A model generated the notes under the pieces. That model saw only the letters and a list, made by a program, of their open reading frames with translations, did not search any database and was not told where the DNA came from. From contig MHHA01000052.1 in NCBI GenBank assembly GCA_001805845.1, positions 1 to 6,399 of the forward strand: a DNA stretch of 6,399 nucleotides, given 5' to 3'. Made by a program: the position numbers and the translations under genes. Positions 1 to 6,376 of the stretch are shown here, piece after piece; positions within the stretch are counted from its first letter, which is position 1, and the number at the start of each line of letters is the position of its first letter. This stretch comes from Omnitrophica WOR_2 bacterium RIFCSPLOWO2_12_FULL_46_30. Lineage in GTDB: Bacteria; Omnitrophota; Gorgyraeia; Gygaellales; UBA12090.

Positions 1-62
1 GCCGGTACTTCCGCAACATAGTAGCCTGTTTCATCCTGTTCAATAATCACCTCTAATTTCAT
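1..62 (-). CDS. HicB-family (UPF0150-like) antitoxin, N-terminal fragment cut by window edge
   Basis: Only the first 20 codons are present, and the gene runs off the left edge. The translation is MKLEVIIEQDETGYYVAEVP. This matches the opening beta-strand pattern of the HicB/UPF0150 fold, in which a charged first strand is followed by 'GYYVAEVPALPGC'-type sequence. The start is well supported: GGGAGGTGA sits just upstream (67-75), with the GGAGG core seven bases from the ATG, and a TATAAT lies at 100-105. HicB proteins neutralise the HicA mRNA-interferase toxin by binding it, and longer ones also repress their own operon. There is no room for hicA between this gene and gltD, so a partner, if any, must lie off the left edge. 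Many short HicB-like proteins precede hicA, and others stand alone. The family call rests on about 20 residues and is therefore moderate; antitoxin activity is inferred. Confidence 0.7.
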   Translation of the reverse strand, partial: MKLEVIIEQDETGYYVAEVP

Positions 63-99
63 AGGTTCACCTCCCAGACAAATCTTATCGTAAATTTCC

Positions 100-105
100 A
101 TTATA
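100..105 (-). promoter_or_regulatory. Candidate -10 box (TATAAT) for the HicB-like gene
   Basis: The minus strand reads a perfect TATAAT here, 37 bases upstream of the ATG at 62. This predicts a transcript start near position 93 and a leader of about 30 bases that contains the strong Shine-Dalgarno site. No recognisable TTGACA-like -35 lies at 16-18 bp spacing (that region reads CCCGAG), so the promoter would be weak or need an activator. An alternative reading is TTGCAT (105-110), 17 bp, TAAGAT (82-87), but it would start transcription on top of the Shine-Dalgarno site. The HicB-like gene may therefore have its own promoter besides any read-through from gltD. Confidence 0.45.
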
Positions 106-125
106 TGCAACTTTTAATGTCCCTC

Positions 126-141
126 GGGAAAACGCTTTCCC
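126..141. repeat. Perfect 6+6 dyad GGGAAA-N4-TTTCCC, possible operator or small hairpin
   Basis: A perfect inverted repeat, GGGAAAACGCTTTCCC, lies between gltD and the HicB-like gene. Its centre is about 40 bases upstream of the start site predicted from the TATAAT at 100-105, a position typical of operators or activator sites. As RNA it would form a 6-bp stem with a 4-base loop. On the minus strand it is followed by GAGGGACATT rather than a T-run, so it is a poor intrinsic terminator for gltBD. The function is inferred. Confidence 0.35.
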
Positions 142-208
142 AAAATGCTGTTTTTGGCCTTGATTTTTGCTTTTTTTGTGGAATGAAATAGAGGGTCTTT
201 TTAGTTTT

Positions 209-1657
209 TTAGATAATAGGCAGGCTGCTCTTACCCATCAAATACTCGTCAATTGCCCTGGCTGCGCCTCGGCCTTCGGAGATTGCCCAGACAATCAGGG
301 ATTGGCCCCGGCGCATATCTCCGGCTGAAAAGACGCCTTTTCGGGAAGTGCTGTAGTTATCATTGGTCTTGACATTGCCGCAGGAATCAAGCTCTACCTT
401 CAGCTCTTTAAGCAGGCCCTGATGCTCAGGATGGACAAAGCCGACAGCTAAGATTACCAAATCCGTCTCTATTTCAAATCCGCTTCCGGGAATTTCCTTC
501 ATCAGCGGACAGCCGCGGCTGTCCTTCTCAGAGAATTCAACTCTGACACAAAAGACCTTTCTCACCCGGCCTTTTTCTCCCACGAATTTTTTAGTTAACA
601 CCTGCCACTGGCGCTCTCCCCCCTCTTCATGGCTGGTTGAGGTCTTAAGCAAAAGCGGATACCTTGGCCAGGGAATATCCCCTGTGCGGCATTTGGGCGG
701 CTTAGGCATTACCTCTATTTGCACCACACAGGATGCGCCTTGCCTGTGCGCTGTCCCTACGCAATCCGCTCCGGTGTCGCCGCCTCCGATGACTAACACG
801 CGCTTACCTCTGGCGTCAATAAGGTCATCCATCGGTATTATTTCTCCTGCCAGGCGCCGATTAGATTGAATCAGGTAATCCATCGCAAAATAAATTCCGC
901 ATAATTCCCGGCCTTCAATTTTTAAATCCCGGGGAACCCGGCTTCCTCCGGCAAGACATACTGCATCAAACTCTTTTAATAATTGGACAGCCGGATAACC
1001 TATTCCCGCATTGACGCCGGTTTTAAAAATAATGCCTTCTTTCTTCCAGAGCTTGAGCCTGCGCTCAAGGACCCATTTCTGGAGTTTAAAATCAGGAATT
1101 CCGTATCGTAAGATGCCGCCGATTTTATCGTCTTTTTCAAAAACCGTAACCTGGTGGCCGGCTCTATTCGCTTGAGCCGCGCAGCTAAGCCCTGCCGGGC
1201 CTGAGCCGATAACCGCCACTTTTTTGCCGGAGCGTTTTTGTGGCGGGACCGGCTTGATAAATCCGGCCTTAAAACCATACTCAATAATTGCCAATTCATT
1301 CTCGCGCACAGTTACCGGGTCATCGTTAATCCCTAAGACGCAGGCAAATTCGCAGGGCGCAGGGCAAAGCCGTCCGGTAATTTCAGGGAGGTTATTGGTG
1401 GCCTCTAAAAGCTCAATTGCCTTTTTCCAAAGGCCTGCGGCAATAAGCTCATTCCACTCCGGGATATAGTTGCCCGCCGGACATATCCAGTGGCAAAAGG
1501 GCGTGCCGCAATCCATACAGCGGGAGGCCTGCTCCTTAGATTGCTCTCCGGAACGCAAAAGCGCTACCTCAACATAATCCTTAACCCGCTCGCAAACCGG
1601 CCGGTATTGGGTATATGCTCTCTTGACCTTTAAAAATCCTTTAATATCATGAGCCAT
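209..1657 (-). CDS. gltD: Glutamate synthase small (beta) subunit, NAD(P)H-dependent
   Basis: This subunit oxidises NAD(P)H on FAD and delivers the electrons through 4Fe-4S centres to GltB for reductive synthesis of glutamate. It is cytoplasmic. At 482 aa it has the usual GltD length. The N-terminal cluster domain carries C47, C50, C55 and C59 (CMDCGTPFCHWICP) and then C98, C102 and C106 (LCPAPCEFAC). An FAD-binding Rossmann motif, VIGSGPAGL, starts at V149. The nucleotide-binding motif VIGGGDTGADC (289-299) is followed by the GltD-typical KPPKCRTGDIPWPRYP and TSHEEGGER. The C-terminal FAD segment FSAGDMRRGQSL surrounds D447. The start is fixed by the one-base overlap with the gltB stop (TAATG) and by GAGGTG eight bases upstream. 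Order and overlap show one operon with gltB. All cofactor motifs look intact. NADPH rather than NADH preference is assumed from the family, not read from the sequence. GltD-like subunits of other oxidoreductases share the fold, but the adjacent gltB settles the call. Confidence 0.97.
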   Translation of the reverse strand: MAHDIKGFLKVKRAYTQYRPVCERVKDYVEVALLRSGEQSKEQASRCMDCGTPFCHWICPAGNYIPEWNELIAAGLWKKAIELLEATNNLPEITGRLCPAPCEFACVLGINDDPVTVRENELAIIEYGFKAGFIKPVPPQKRSGKKVAVIGSGPAGLSCAAQANRAGHQVTVFEKDDKIGGILRYGIPDFKLQKWVLERRLKLWKKEGIIFKTGVNAGIGYPAVQLLKEFDAVCLAGGSRVPRDLKIEGRELCGIYFAMDYLIQSNRRLAGEIIPMDDLIDARGKRVLVIGGGDTGADCVGTAHRQGASCVVQIEVMPKPPKCRTGDIPWPRYPLLLKTSTSHEEGGERQWQVLTKKFVGEKGRVRKVFCVRVEFSEKDSRGCPLMKEIPGSGFEIETDLVILAVGFVHPEHQGLLKELKVELDSCGNVKTNDNYSTSRKGVFSAGDMRRGQSLIVWAISEGRGAARAIDEYLMGKSSLPII

Positions 1658-1671
1658 TAATCCGACACCTC
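1655..1671 (-). promoter_or_regulatory. gltB/gltD translational coupling junction with gltD ribosome binding site
   Basis: The gltB stop TAA (1657-1659) and the gltD start ATG (1655-1657) share one base as TAATG. A Shine-Dalgarno-like GAGGTG (1666-1671) lies inside the last gltB codons, eight bases before the ATG. This arrangement allows terminating ribosomes to restart and supports balanced production of the two subunits. Coupling itself is inferred. Confidence 0.85.
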
Positions 1672-4600
1672 AACCAGATCCAATTTTTCTTCAAGTCTTT
1701 TCTGCTCCAAAATCCGTTTATATTCTAAAGGCATTACCTTGACGAATTTTTTTAGTCCCTCTTTAAAATTATCCAGAACCTTCCTGGCAAAGGGGCTGGC
1801 GGTATAGTTATAATGATTACGGAGTAAATCATTTATGGTTGCTGCGTCATCAGGATTAATCTCCTCTAATGCCACCATTTCCAGATTGCATTTATTCTTA
1901 AAATTATCCCCAACATCATAGACATAGGCAATCCCGCCGGACATACCCGCGGCAAAATTTCTTCCTGTCTTTCCCAGCACAACCACTCTCCCCCCGGTCA
2001 TATATTCGCAGCCGTGGTCTCCCGCGCCTTCAACCACAGCGAGCAGGCCGGAATTCCGGATGCAGAATCTTTCACCGGCTGCTCCCCGGATATAGGCCTC
2101 ACCTGAAATTGCTCCGTAAAAGGCGGTATTTCCGATAATGATATTTTCCCTCGCTTTAAAGGCCGCCTCTTTGTCAGGGTAAATAATAACTTTTCCTCCG
2201 GAGATACCTTTTCCCACATAGTCATTGGCCATACCCTCAAGCTCAAAAGTAATTCCCTTAGCCAGCCAGGCGCCAAAACTCTGGCCGGCCACACCCTTAA
2301 ACTTACAATGAATGGTCCCCTCTTCTAAGGCCTCTTCTCCATAACGCCTGCAAACCTCCCCGCTTAACATTGCCCCGGTAGTCCTATTAATATTCTCAAT
2401 AGGAAGTTCGAGCTCTACCGGCTTTTGATTCTCTAAGGCCTCTTTGGCAAGCGCAATCAGTTTTAAATCCAGGACTTTATTTATCCCATGATCTTGAGAA
2501 ATTGAGTAGTAAGTCCCCACGCTCCTGGGCGTTTTGGGCTTAAAGAGGATACGGGAATAATCTATCTTCTTTGCCTTCCAGGGAATAATTTCGGAATTTA
2601 ATTCCAGAAGTTCAGTCCGGCCAATCATTTCATCTAACTTTCTTATTCCCAGGGAAGCCATAATCTCCCGCAGTTCACGGGCAATAAAGGTAAAATAGTT
2701 AATAAGATATTCGGGCTTGCCGCGGAAGCGCTTTTCTAAGAGCTCATCCTGGGTGGCCACGCCCACGGAACAGGTATTCAAATGGCAATGCCTGAGCATA
2801 ACGCAGCCTGAAACAATAAGCGCCGCGGTAGAGAAGCCGTATTCCTCAGCCCCCAGGAGCGCGGCAATGGCTACATCCCGGCCGGTACGCATTTGTCCGT
2901 CGGCCTGCAGGCGCACCCGATTCCTTAAATCATTCAAAACCAGGGTTTGATGGGTCTCGGAAATCCCTAATTCCCAGGGAAGCCCGGCGTGCTTAATTGA
3001 AGAGAGCGGAGAGGCGCCGGTGCCGCCGTCTCCTCCGGAAATCAAAATCATATCCGCATGGCCCTTGGCCACTCCAGCGGCAATCGTTCCCACGCCTATC
3101 TCTGAAACTAATTTTACGCTGATGCGGGCCCGGGGATTAACGTTCTTTAGGTCAAAGATTAACTGGGCTAAATCCTCAATGGAATAAATATCATGATGCG
3201 GCGGCGGCGAAATAAGCGTGACTCCGGGCGTGGTATAGCGGGTGCTGGCAATAGTTACGCTTACCTTATGCCCGGGAAGCTGTCCGCCTTCGCCCGGCTT
3301 TGCTCCCTGGGCAATCTTGATTTGCAGCTCATCGGCATTAACTAAATAATTGGTAGTCACGCCAAAGCGCCCCGAAGCAACCTGCTTGATGGCGGAGCGG
3401 GCTGAATCACCGTTAGGAAAAGGAACGAATCTCGCGGGGTCCTCTCCGCCCTCGCCGGTATTTGACCTGCCTTTAATTCTATTCATTGCGATAGCCAGCG
3501 TTTGATGGGCGCACTTGGAAATTGAACCAAAGCTCATTGCGCCGGTGGCAAAACGTTTAAAAATCTCTTCAGCCGGCTCAACTTCCTCAATGGAAACCGC
3601 TTTTACCTTGCCTGTGCGGAATTTAAGCAGGCCCCTTAAGGTGGCGGAATTTTCCGACTGGTCATTAATGCGGATGGCAAATTCCTTATATTTCTTATAG
3701 TCGCCCAGACGGGCAGCGTCCTGTAAAGCCGCAATGCTTTCAGGATTCCAGAGGTGAAATTCTCCGTCTCTCTTCCACTGATAAATGCCGCCGGTAGATA
3801 AATATGGATAATTTAAGCCCTCTTTCGGATACGCCTGCATATGCCTTAGAAGAGCCTCCCGGGCAATCTCCTTATAGCCGGCGCCGTTAATGCGCGAGAC
3901 GGTCCCGGAAAAACATTCTTCAATCACCTCTTGACTAATTCCCAGGGCCTCAAATATCTGGGCCCCGCGATAACTGGCAAGTGTAGAAATACCCATTTTG
4001 GAAAGTATCTTTAATATTCCTTTATCTACGGCGCGGCGGTAATTCTTAAGGGCAGTTTTGTAATCCAAGCGCAGCTGGCGCACAGCGATGAGATATTCCA
4101 ATGACTGATATGCCAGATAAGGATTGACGCAGTCGGCGCCGTAACCGAATAAGAGGGCAAAATGATGCACCTCTCTTGGCTCACCGCTCTCAAGAATGAT
4201 CCCCAGTTGACTGCGCAGGGCCTTTCTTATCAAATGCTGGTGCACTGCGCCTGTAGCCAGGAGCGCAGGCAAAGCGGCATGCCCTTTATCCACTCCCTTA
4301 TCGCTTAAAATTATAAAGCTGTAACCTTGCTCTATAGCCAAAACCGATTCTTTACAAATTCTGCGCAGGGTCTTAAGAAAATCCTGCTCTTCATCTACTC
4401 TAAAGAGCAGAGAAATAACTTTCGTCTTGAAGCCCTTCTCTTTGACCCTGCGGATTTTCTCCAGGTCCTCATTGCTAAGCACCGGCTCCCTCACCAGCAT
4501 TTTATGGCAATGGCCTGGCGTCTCATCCAGAATATTTCTTTGCATACCGACAAAACTCATCATACTCATCACTAACTCTTCCCTGATGGGGTCAATCGCA

Positions 4601-6246
4601 GGATTGGTCACCTGGGCAAAGAGCTGTTTAAAATAGGTATAGAGTAATTGGGGATGTTTGGATAAGACCGCATGGGGAGTATCATTTCCCATTGAGCCGG
4701 TAGGCTCTTTGCCCTCTTCGGCCATCGGCTTAATAATGACTTTTAAATCTTCCCGAGTATAACCAAAGGCCTTTAAAAGGTTCAGTATATCTTCGCGCTT
4801 CGTGTTTGGCGCTTCGTGCTTCGTGCGGCGTCTGAGACGTAATATATTCAAATCTAAGAGATTATTCTTAAGCCAAACTCCGTAGGGACGCCGGCCGGAT
4901 ATCTCTTCTTTTATCTCCTCATCCTGGACAATCCTGCCTTTTTCGGTGTCCACAAAAAACATCTTTCCTGGCGTCAGCCGGCCGGAAACCGCAATGTCTG
5001 ACGGCGCAATATCCAAAACCCCTACTTCTGAGGCCATTACTACAAGGTCATTCTTGGTTACAAGGTAGCGCGCCGGACGCAGGCCGTTGCGGTCTAAGAC
5101 CGCGCCTATGCTTGTTCCGTCGGTAAAGGCAATGGCTGCCGGCCCGTCCCAGGGCTCCATAAAACAGGCATGGTAGTTATAGAAGTTCTTAAGCTTTTCA
5201 TCCATCAACCCATCCTGCTCCCAGGCGCCCGGAATAAGCATCATCATTGCATGGGCAAGCGGCCTTCCCGATAAAACCAATAGTTCAAAGGCATTATCAA
5301 TGGCCGCTGAATCGCTTCCTCCCGGCACAATCACCGGTTTGATTTTTTCAAGAGCTTTACCGAACAACGGACTGCTCAGGATACCTTCCCGCGCCCGCAT
5401 CCAGTTGATATTGCCCCTGAGGGTATTTATTTCTCCGTTATGGGCTAAGAAGCGAAACGGCTGGGCTAAATCCCAGGTAGGAAAGGTATTAGTAGAGTAG
5501 CGTGAATGCACTAAGCAAATTGCGCTTTTTAAATCCTGGTCTTTTAGGTCGCAGAAGAATTCTTCCACCTGGGCCGGCATCAGCAGGCCCTTATAGGAAA
5601 AGGTGCGGCAGGAAATATTCGGTATATAGAAGCATGACTTCTGTTTTAGTTTAGAGGCCCGGATAATATTTTCAACCTCTTTTCGGATAAGATAAAGCTT
5701 TCTCTCAAAATTAAGAGCATCGCGGCCCCCATCGGCTGCTCCGCCGCGCTTTTTGGCGGGCGGCCCCCCGTTTTTGTTTTTGCCGATAAAGATCTGCTCA
5801 ATGACCGGCTGGGTATCTTTGGCGGTTGGACCAATGCCGGAATTATCTACCGGGACCTCTCTCCAACCCAATAAAATCTGGCCTTGTTTCTTTATAATCT
5901 TTGCAAAAACATCTTTACAGAATGTACGTTCTTTGGAATCAGTAGGCAAAAATACCAGCCCGGCGCCGTATTCAAAGGCAGGCGGTAAATCAATTTTTGC
6001 TTTTTGCGCCGCCTTGATGAAAAACTGGTGGGGGGTCTGAATAAGGATCCCGGCGCCGTCACCGGTTTTAGGGTCTGCGCCGGTTGCCCCGCGGTGGGCA
6101 AGGCGCTTTAAGGCCTCTAAACCCTGCCGGATAATTGCGTTTGATTTCCTGCCTTTGATATCGCAGACAAATCCTACGCCGCAGGAATCATGCTCAAACC
6201 TTGAATCATATAAACCGTATATTTGCGCTTCCTGGCGATAATTCAT
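1657..6246 (-). CDS. gltB: Glutamate synthase large (alpha) subunit, ferredoxin-like FMN/3Fe-4S GOGAT
   Basis: This enzyme converts glutamine plus 2-oxoglutarate to two glutamates, using electrons from GltD. At 1529 aa it has the usual GltB length. Domains in order: class II glutamine amidotransferase (about 22-440), central domain (about 488-790), FMN-binding synthase domain (about 830-1200) and C-terminal glycine-rich GXGXG beta-helix (about 1260-1450). C22 in FEHDSCGVGF is the expected nucleophile, exposed by removing a 21-residue propeptide. LVHSRYSTNTFPTW and LAHNGEINTLRGN form the glutamine pocket. The synthase domain shows GEGGEDPARF, PGEGGQLPGHKV, SPPPHHDIYSIEDL and GGDGGTGASPLSS. The 3Fe-4S ligands are C1148, C1154 and C1159 in CVMLRHCHLNTC; the next residue is Ser where Pro is common. 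Two stretches look inserted: about 156-177 in the amidotransferase domain and about 473-486 in the following linker. Neither touches a catalytic motif, so the enzyme is probably active. The ATG fits the family N-terminus, but the purine-rich site upstream is unusually distant. gltB is first in the operon with gltD. Confidence 0.98.
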   Translation of the reverse strand: MNYRQEAQIYGLYDSRFEHDSCGVGFVCDIKGRKSNAIIRQGLEALKRLAHRGATGADPKTGDGAGILIQTPHQFFIKAAQKAKIDLPPAFEYGAGLVFLPTDSKERTFCKDVFAKIIKKQGQILLGWREVPVDNSGIGPTAKDTQPVIEQIFIGKNKNGGPPAKKRGGAADGGRDALNFERKLYLIRKEVENIIRASKLKQKSCFYIPNISCRTFSYKGLLMPAQVEEFFCDLKDQDLKSAICLVHSRYSTNTFPTWDLAQPFRFLAHNGEINTLRGNINWMRAREGILSSPLFGKALEKIKPVIVPGGSDSAAIDNAFELLVLSGRPLAHAMMMLIPGAWEQDGLMDEKLKNFYNYHACFMEPWDGPAAIAFTDGTSIGAVLDRNGLRPARYLVTKNDLVVMASEVGVLDIAPSDIAVSGRLTPGKMFFVDTEKGRIVQDEEIKEEISGRRPYGVWLKNNLLDLNILRLRRRTKHEAPNTKREDILNLLKAFGYTREDLKVIIKPMAEEGKEPTGSMGNDTPHAVLSKHPQLLYTYFKQLFAQVTNPAIDPIREELVMSMMSFVGMQRNILDETPGHCHKMLVREPVLSNEDLEKIRRVKEKGFKTKVISLLFRVDEEQDFLKTLRRICKESVLAIEQGYSFIILSDKGVDKGHAALPALLATGAVHQHLIRKALRSQLGIILESGEPREVHHFALLFGYGADCVNPYLAYQSLEYLIAVRQLRLDYKTALKNYRRAVDKGILKILSKMGISTLASYRGAQIFEALGISQEVIEECFSGTVSRINGAGYKEIAREALLRHMQAYPKEGLNYPYLSTGGIYQWKRDGEFHLWNPESIAALQDAARLGDYKKYKEFAIRINDQSENSATLRGLLKFRTGKVKAVSIEEVEPAEEIFKRFATGAMSFGSISKCAHQTLAIAMNRIKGRSNTGEGGEDPARFVPFPNGDSARSAIKQVASGRFGVTTNYLVNADELQIKIAQGAKPGEGGQLPGHKVSVTIASTRYTTPGVTLISPPPHHDIYSIEDLAQLIFDLKNVNPRARISVKLVSEIGVGTIAAGVAKGHADMILISGGDGGTGASPLSSIKHAGLPWELGISETHQTLVLNDLRNRVRLQADGQMRTGRDVAIAALLGAEEYGFSTAALIVSGCVMLRHCHLNTCSVGVATQDELLEKRFRGKPEYLINYFTFIARELREIMASLGIRKLDEMIGRTELLELNSEIIPWKAKKIDYSRILFKPKTPRSVGTYYSISQDHGINKVLDLKLIALAKEALENQKPVELELPIENINRTTGAMLSGEVCRRYGEEALEEGTIHCKFKGVAGQSFGAWLAKGITFELEGMANDYVGKGISGGKVIIYPDKEAAFKARENIIIGNTAFYGAISGEAYIRGAAGERFCIRNSGLLAVVEGAGDHGCEYMTGGRVVVLGKTGRNFAAGMSGGIAYVYDVGDNFKNKCNLEMVALEEINPDDAATINDLLRNHYNYTASPFARKVLDNFKEGLKKFVKVMPLEYKRILEQKRLEEKLDLVEVSD
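4791..4825. repeat. Five-unit heptanucleotide tandem array inside gltB
   Basis: The plus strand reads, in steps of seven, CTTCGCG, CTTCGTG, TTTGGCG, CTTCGTG, CTTCGTG (minus-strand consensus CACGAAG). GCGCTTCGTG recurs exactly at 4795-4804 and 4809-4818. It encodes about residues 474-485 of GltB (RTKHEAPNTKRE), a basic, low-complexity stretch between the amidotransferase domain and the central domain that begins near ILNLLKAFGY. I recall similar heptamer arrays of the 'ACGAAAT/ACGAAGC' type scattered through several environmental bacterial genomes, so this may be one copy of a dispersed repeat. That link is from memory and unverified. Seven is not a multiple of three, so gain or loss of one unit would shift the gltB frame. 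Confidence 0.75.
5722..5787. repeat. GC-rich, hairpin-forming putative insert inside the gltB amidotransferase domain
   Basis: This stretch encodes residues 154-175 of GltB (from IGKNKNGG to ADGGR), where typical GltB proteins pass almost directly from FIG to an acidic residue and FERKLY. It is far richer in G and C than the flanking codons. GCGGCCCCC occurs twice in direct orientation (5722-5730 and 5760-5768). The minus-strand segment 5787-5731 begins ATCGGC and ends GCCGAT. Inside it CCGCC and GGCGG can pair, extended by GC/GC past a one-base bulge, around a CAAAAAGC loop. The 19 codons between the ATCGGC and GCCGAT ends stay in frame. It is probably a surface loop. An inserted palindromic element is inferred; slippage-grown low-complexity sequence is the main alternative. 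Confidence 0.55.
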
Positions 6247-6259
6247 ATTTATCTTAAAA

Positions 6260-6288
6260 TTTATACCACCTCTCCCTTAAAATTGCAA
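6260..6288 (-). promoter_or_regulatory. Candidate sigma70-type promoter of the gltBD operon
   Basis: On the minus strand, TTGCAA (6283-6288, 4 of 6 matches to the -35 consensus) and TATAAA (6260-6265, 5 of 6 matches to the -10) are separated by exactly 17 bp. TGG directly precedes the -10, which makes it an extended -10. Transcription would start near 6253, only about seven bases before the gltB ATG, and give a nearly leaderless mRNA. The promoter sits just downstream of the terminator at 6290-6350, a common terminator-then-promoter layout. It overlaps the purine-rich ribosome-binding-like site, and only one of the two signals may be used. Confidence 0.5.
6266..6276 (-). promoter_or_regulatory. 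Shine-Dalgarno-like GGGAGAGGTGG at unusual distance from gltB ATG
   Basis: The minus strand carries GGGAGAGGTGG, which looks like a strong ribosome binding site. It ends 19 bases before the gltB ATG, far outside the usual 5-10. No ATG, GTG or TTG lies in frame between it and that ATG, and the in-frame upstream stop TAA is at 6277-6279. It may act through local folding of the AT-rich spacer, be unused because the mRNA starts downstream of it, or be chance. Confidence 0.4.
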
Positions 6289-6289
6289 C

Positions 6290-6350
6290 AAAAAAATACC
6301 CCCTACCACTTTCGTAATAAGACAGTGCTATATTGAAAGTGGTGGGGGGT
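6290..6350 (-). terminator. Strong intrinsic terminator (or attenuator) upstream of gltB
   Basis: On the minus strand, ACCCCCCACCACTTTC (6350-6335) can pair with GAAAGTGGTAGGGGGT (6313-6298) at 15 of 16 positions, with one C-A mismatch. The loop is 21 bases. One A and then seven T (6296-6290) follow the stem, the standard Rho-independent layout for transcription running toward gltB. On the plus strand the mismatch becomes a G-U wobble, but only TTT follows, so termination in that direction should be weak. It most simply ends the gene upstream of the window. If transcription of gltB begins farther upstream, it would act as a leader attenuator. Confidence 0.8.
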
Positions 6351-6357
6351 TTAATTC

Positions 6358-6376
6358 GCCCCGAAAGCAGCGGGGC
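6358..6376. other. Small GC hairpin preceding the terminator
   Basis: GCCCCG (6358-6363) and CGGGGC (6371-6376) form a perfect 6-bp stem around a 7-base loop. On the minus strand it comes first, and GAATTAA separates it from the 5' arm of the terminator. No T-run follows it. Its C4 and G4 arms could also pair with the G5 and C6 tracts of the terminator arms, so an alternative fold is conceivable. It may equally be the 3' end of the preceding transcription unit. Two minus-strand frames close just upstream (TGA at 6387-6389, TAA at 6380-6382), so an upstream gene could end there. Confidence 0.4.

Noticed and set aside
140..157. CCAAAA/TTTTGG stem overlapping the dyad at 126-141
   Set aside because: It is short and mostly A-T and competes with the better dyad, so it is likely chance in an A/T-rich spacer.
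1000..1299. Minus-strand 99-codon frame inside gltD
   Set aside because: It overlaps the FAD-binding region of gltD in another frame, and the real frame carries all the conserved motifs.
1998..2294. Minus-strand 98-codon frame inside gltB
   Set aside because: It is an alternate frame of the conserved C-terminal beta-helix domain, with Arg/Trp/Pro-rich content typical of a shadow frame.
5753..6040. Plus-strand 95-codon open frame opposite gltB
   Set aside because: It lies entirely within the conserved amidotransferase coding sequence on the other strand, resembles no family I recognise, and has no clear ribosome site.
6326..6334. Plus-strand TGC-TATATT as an extended -10
   Set aside because: It falls in the loop of the terminator, lacks a -35 at proper spacing, and no plus-strand gene is visible to its right.
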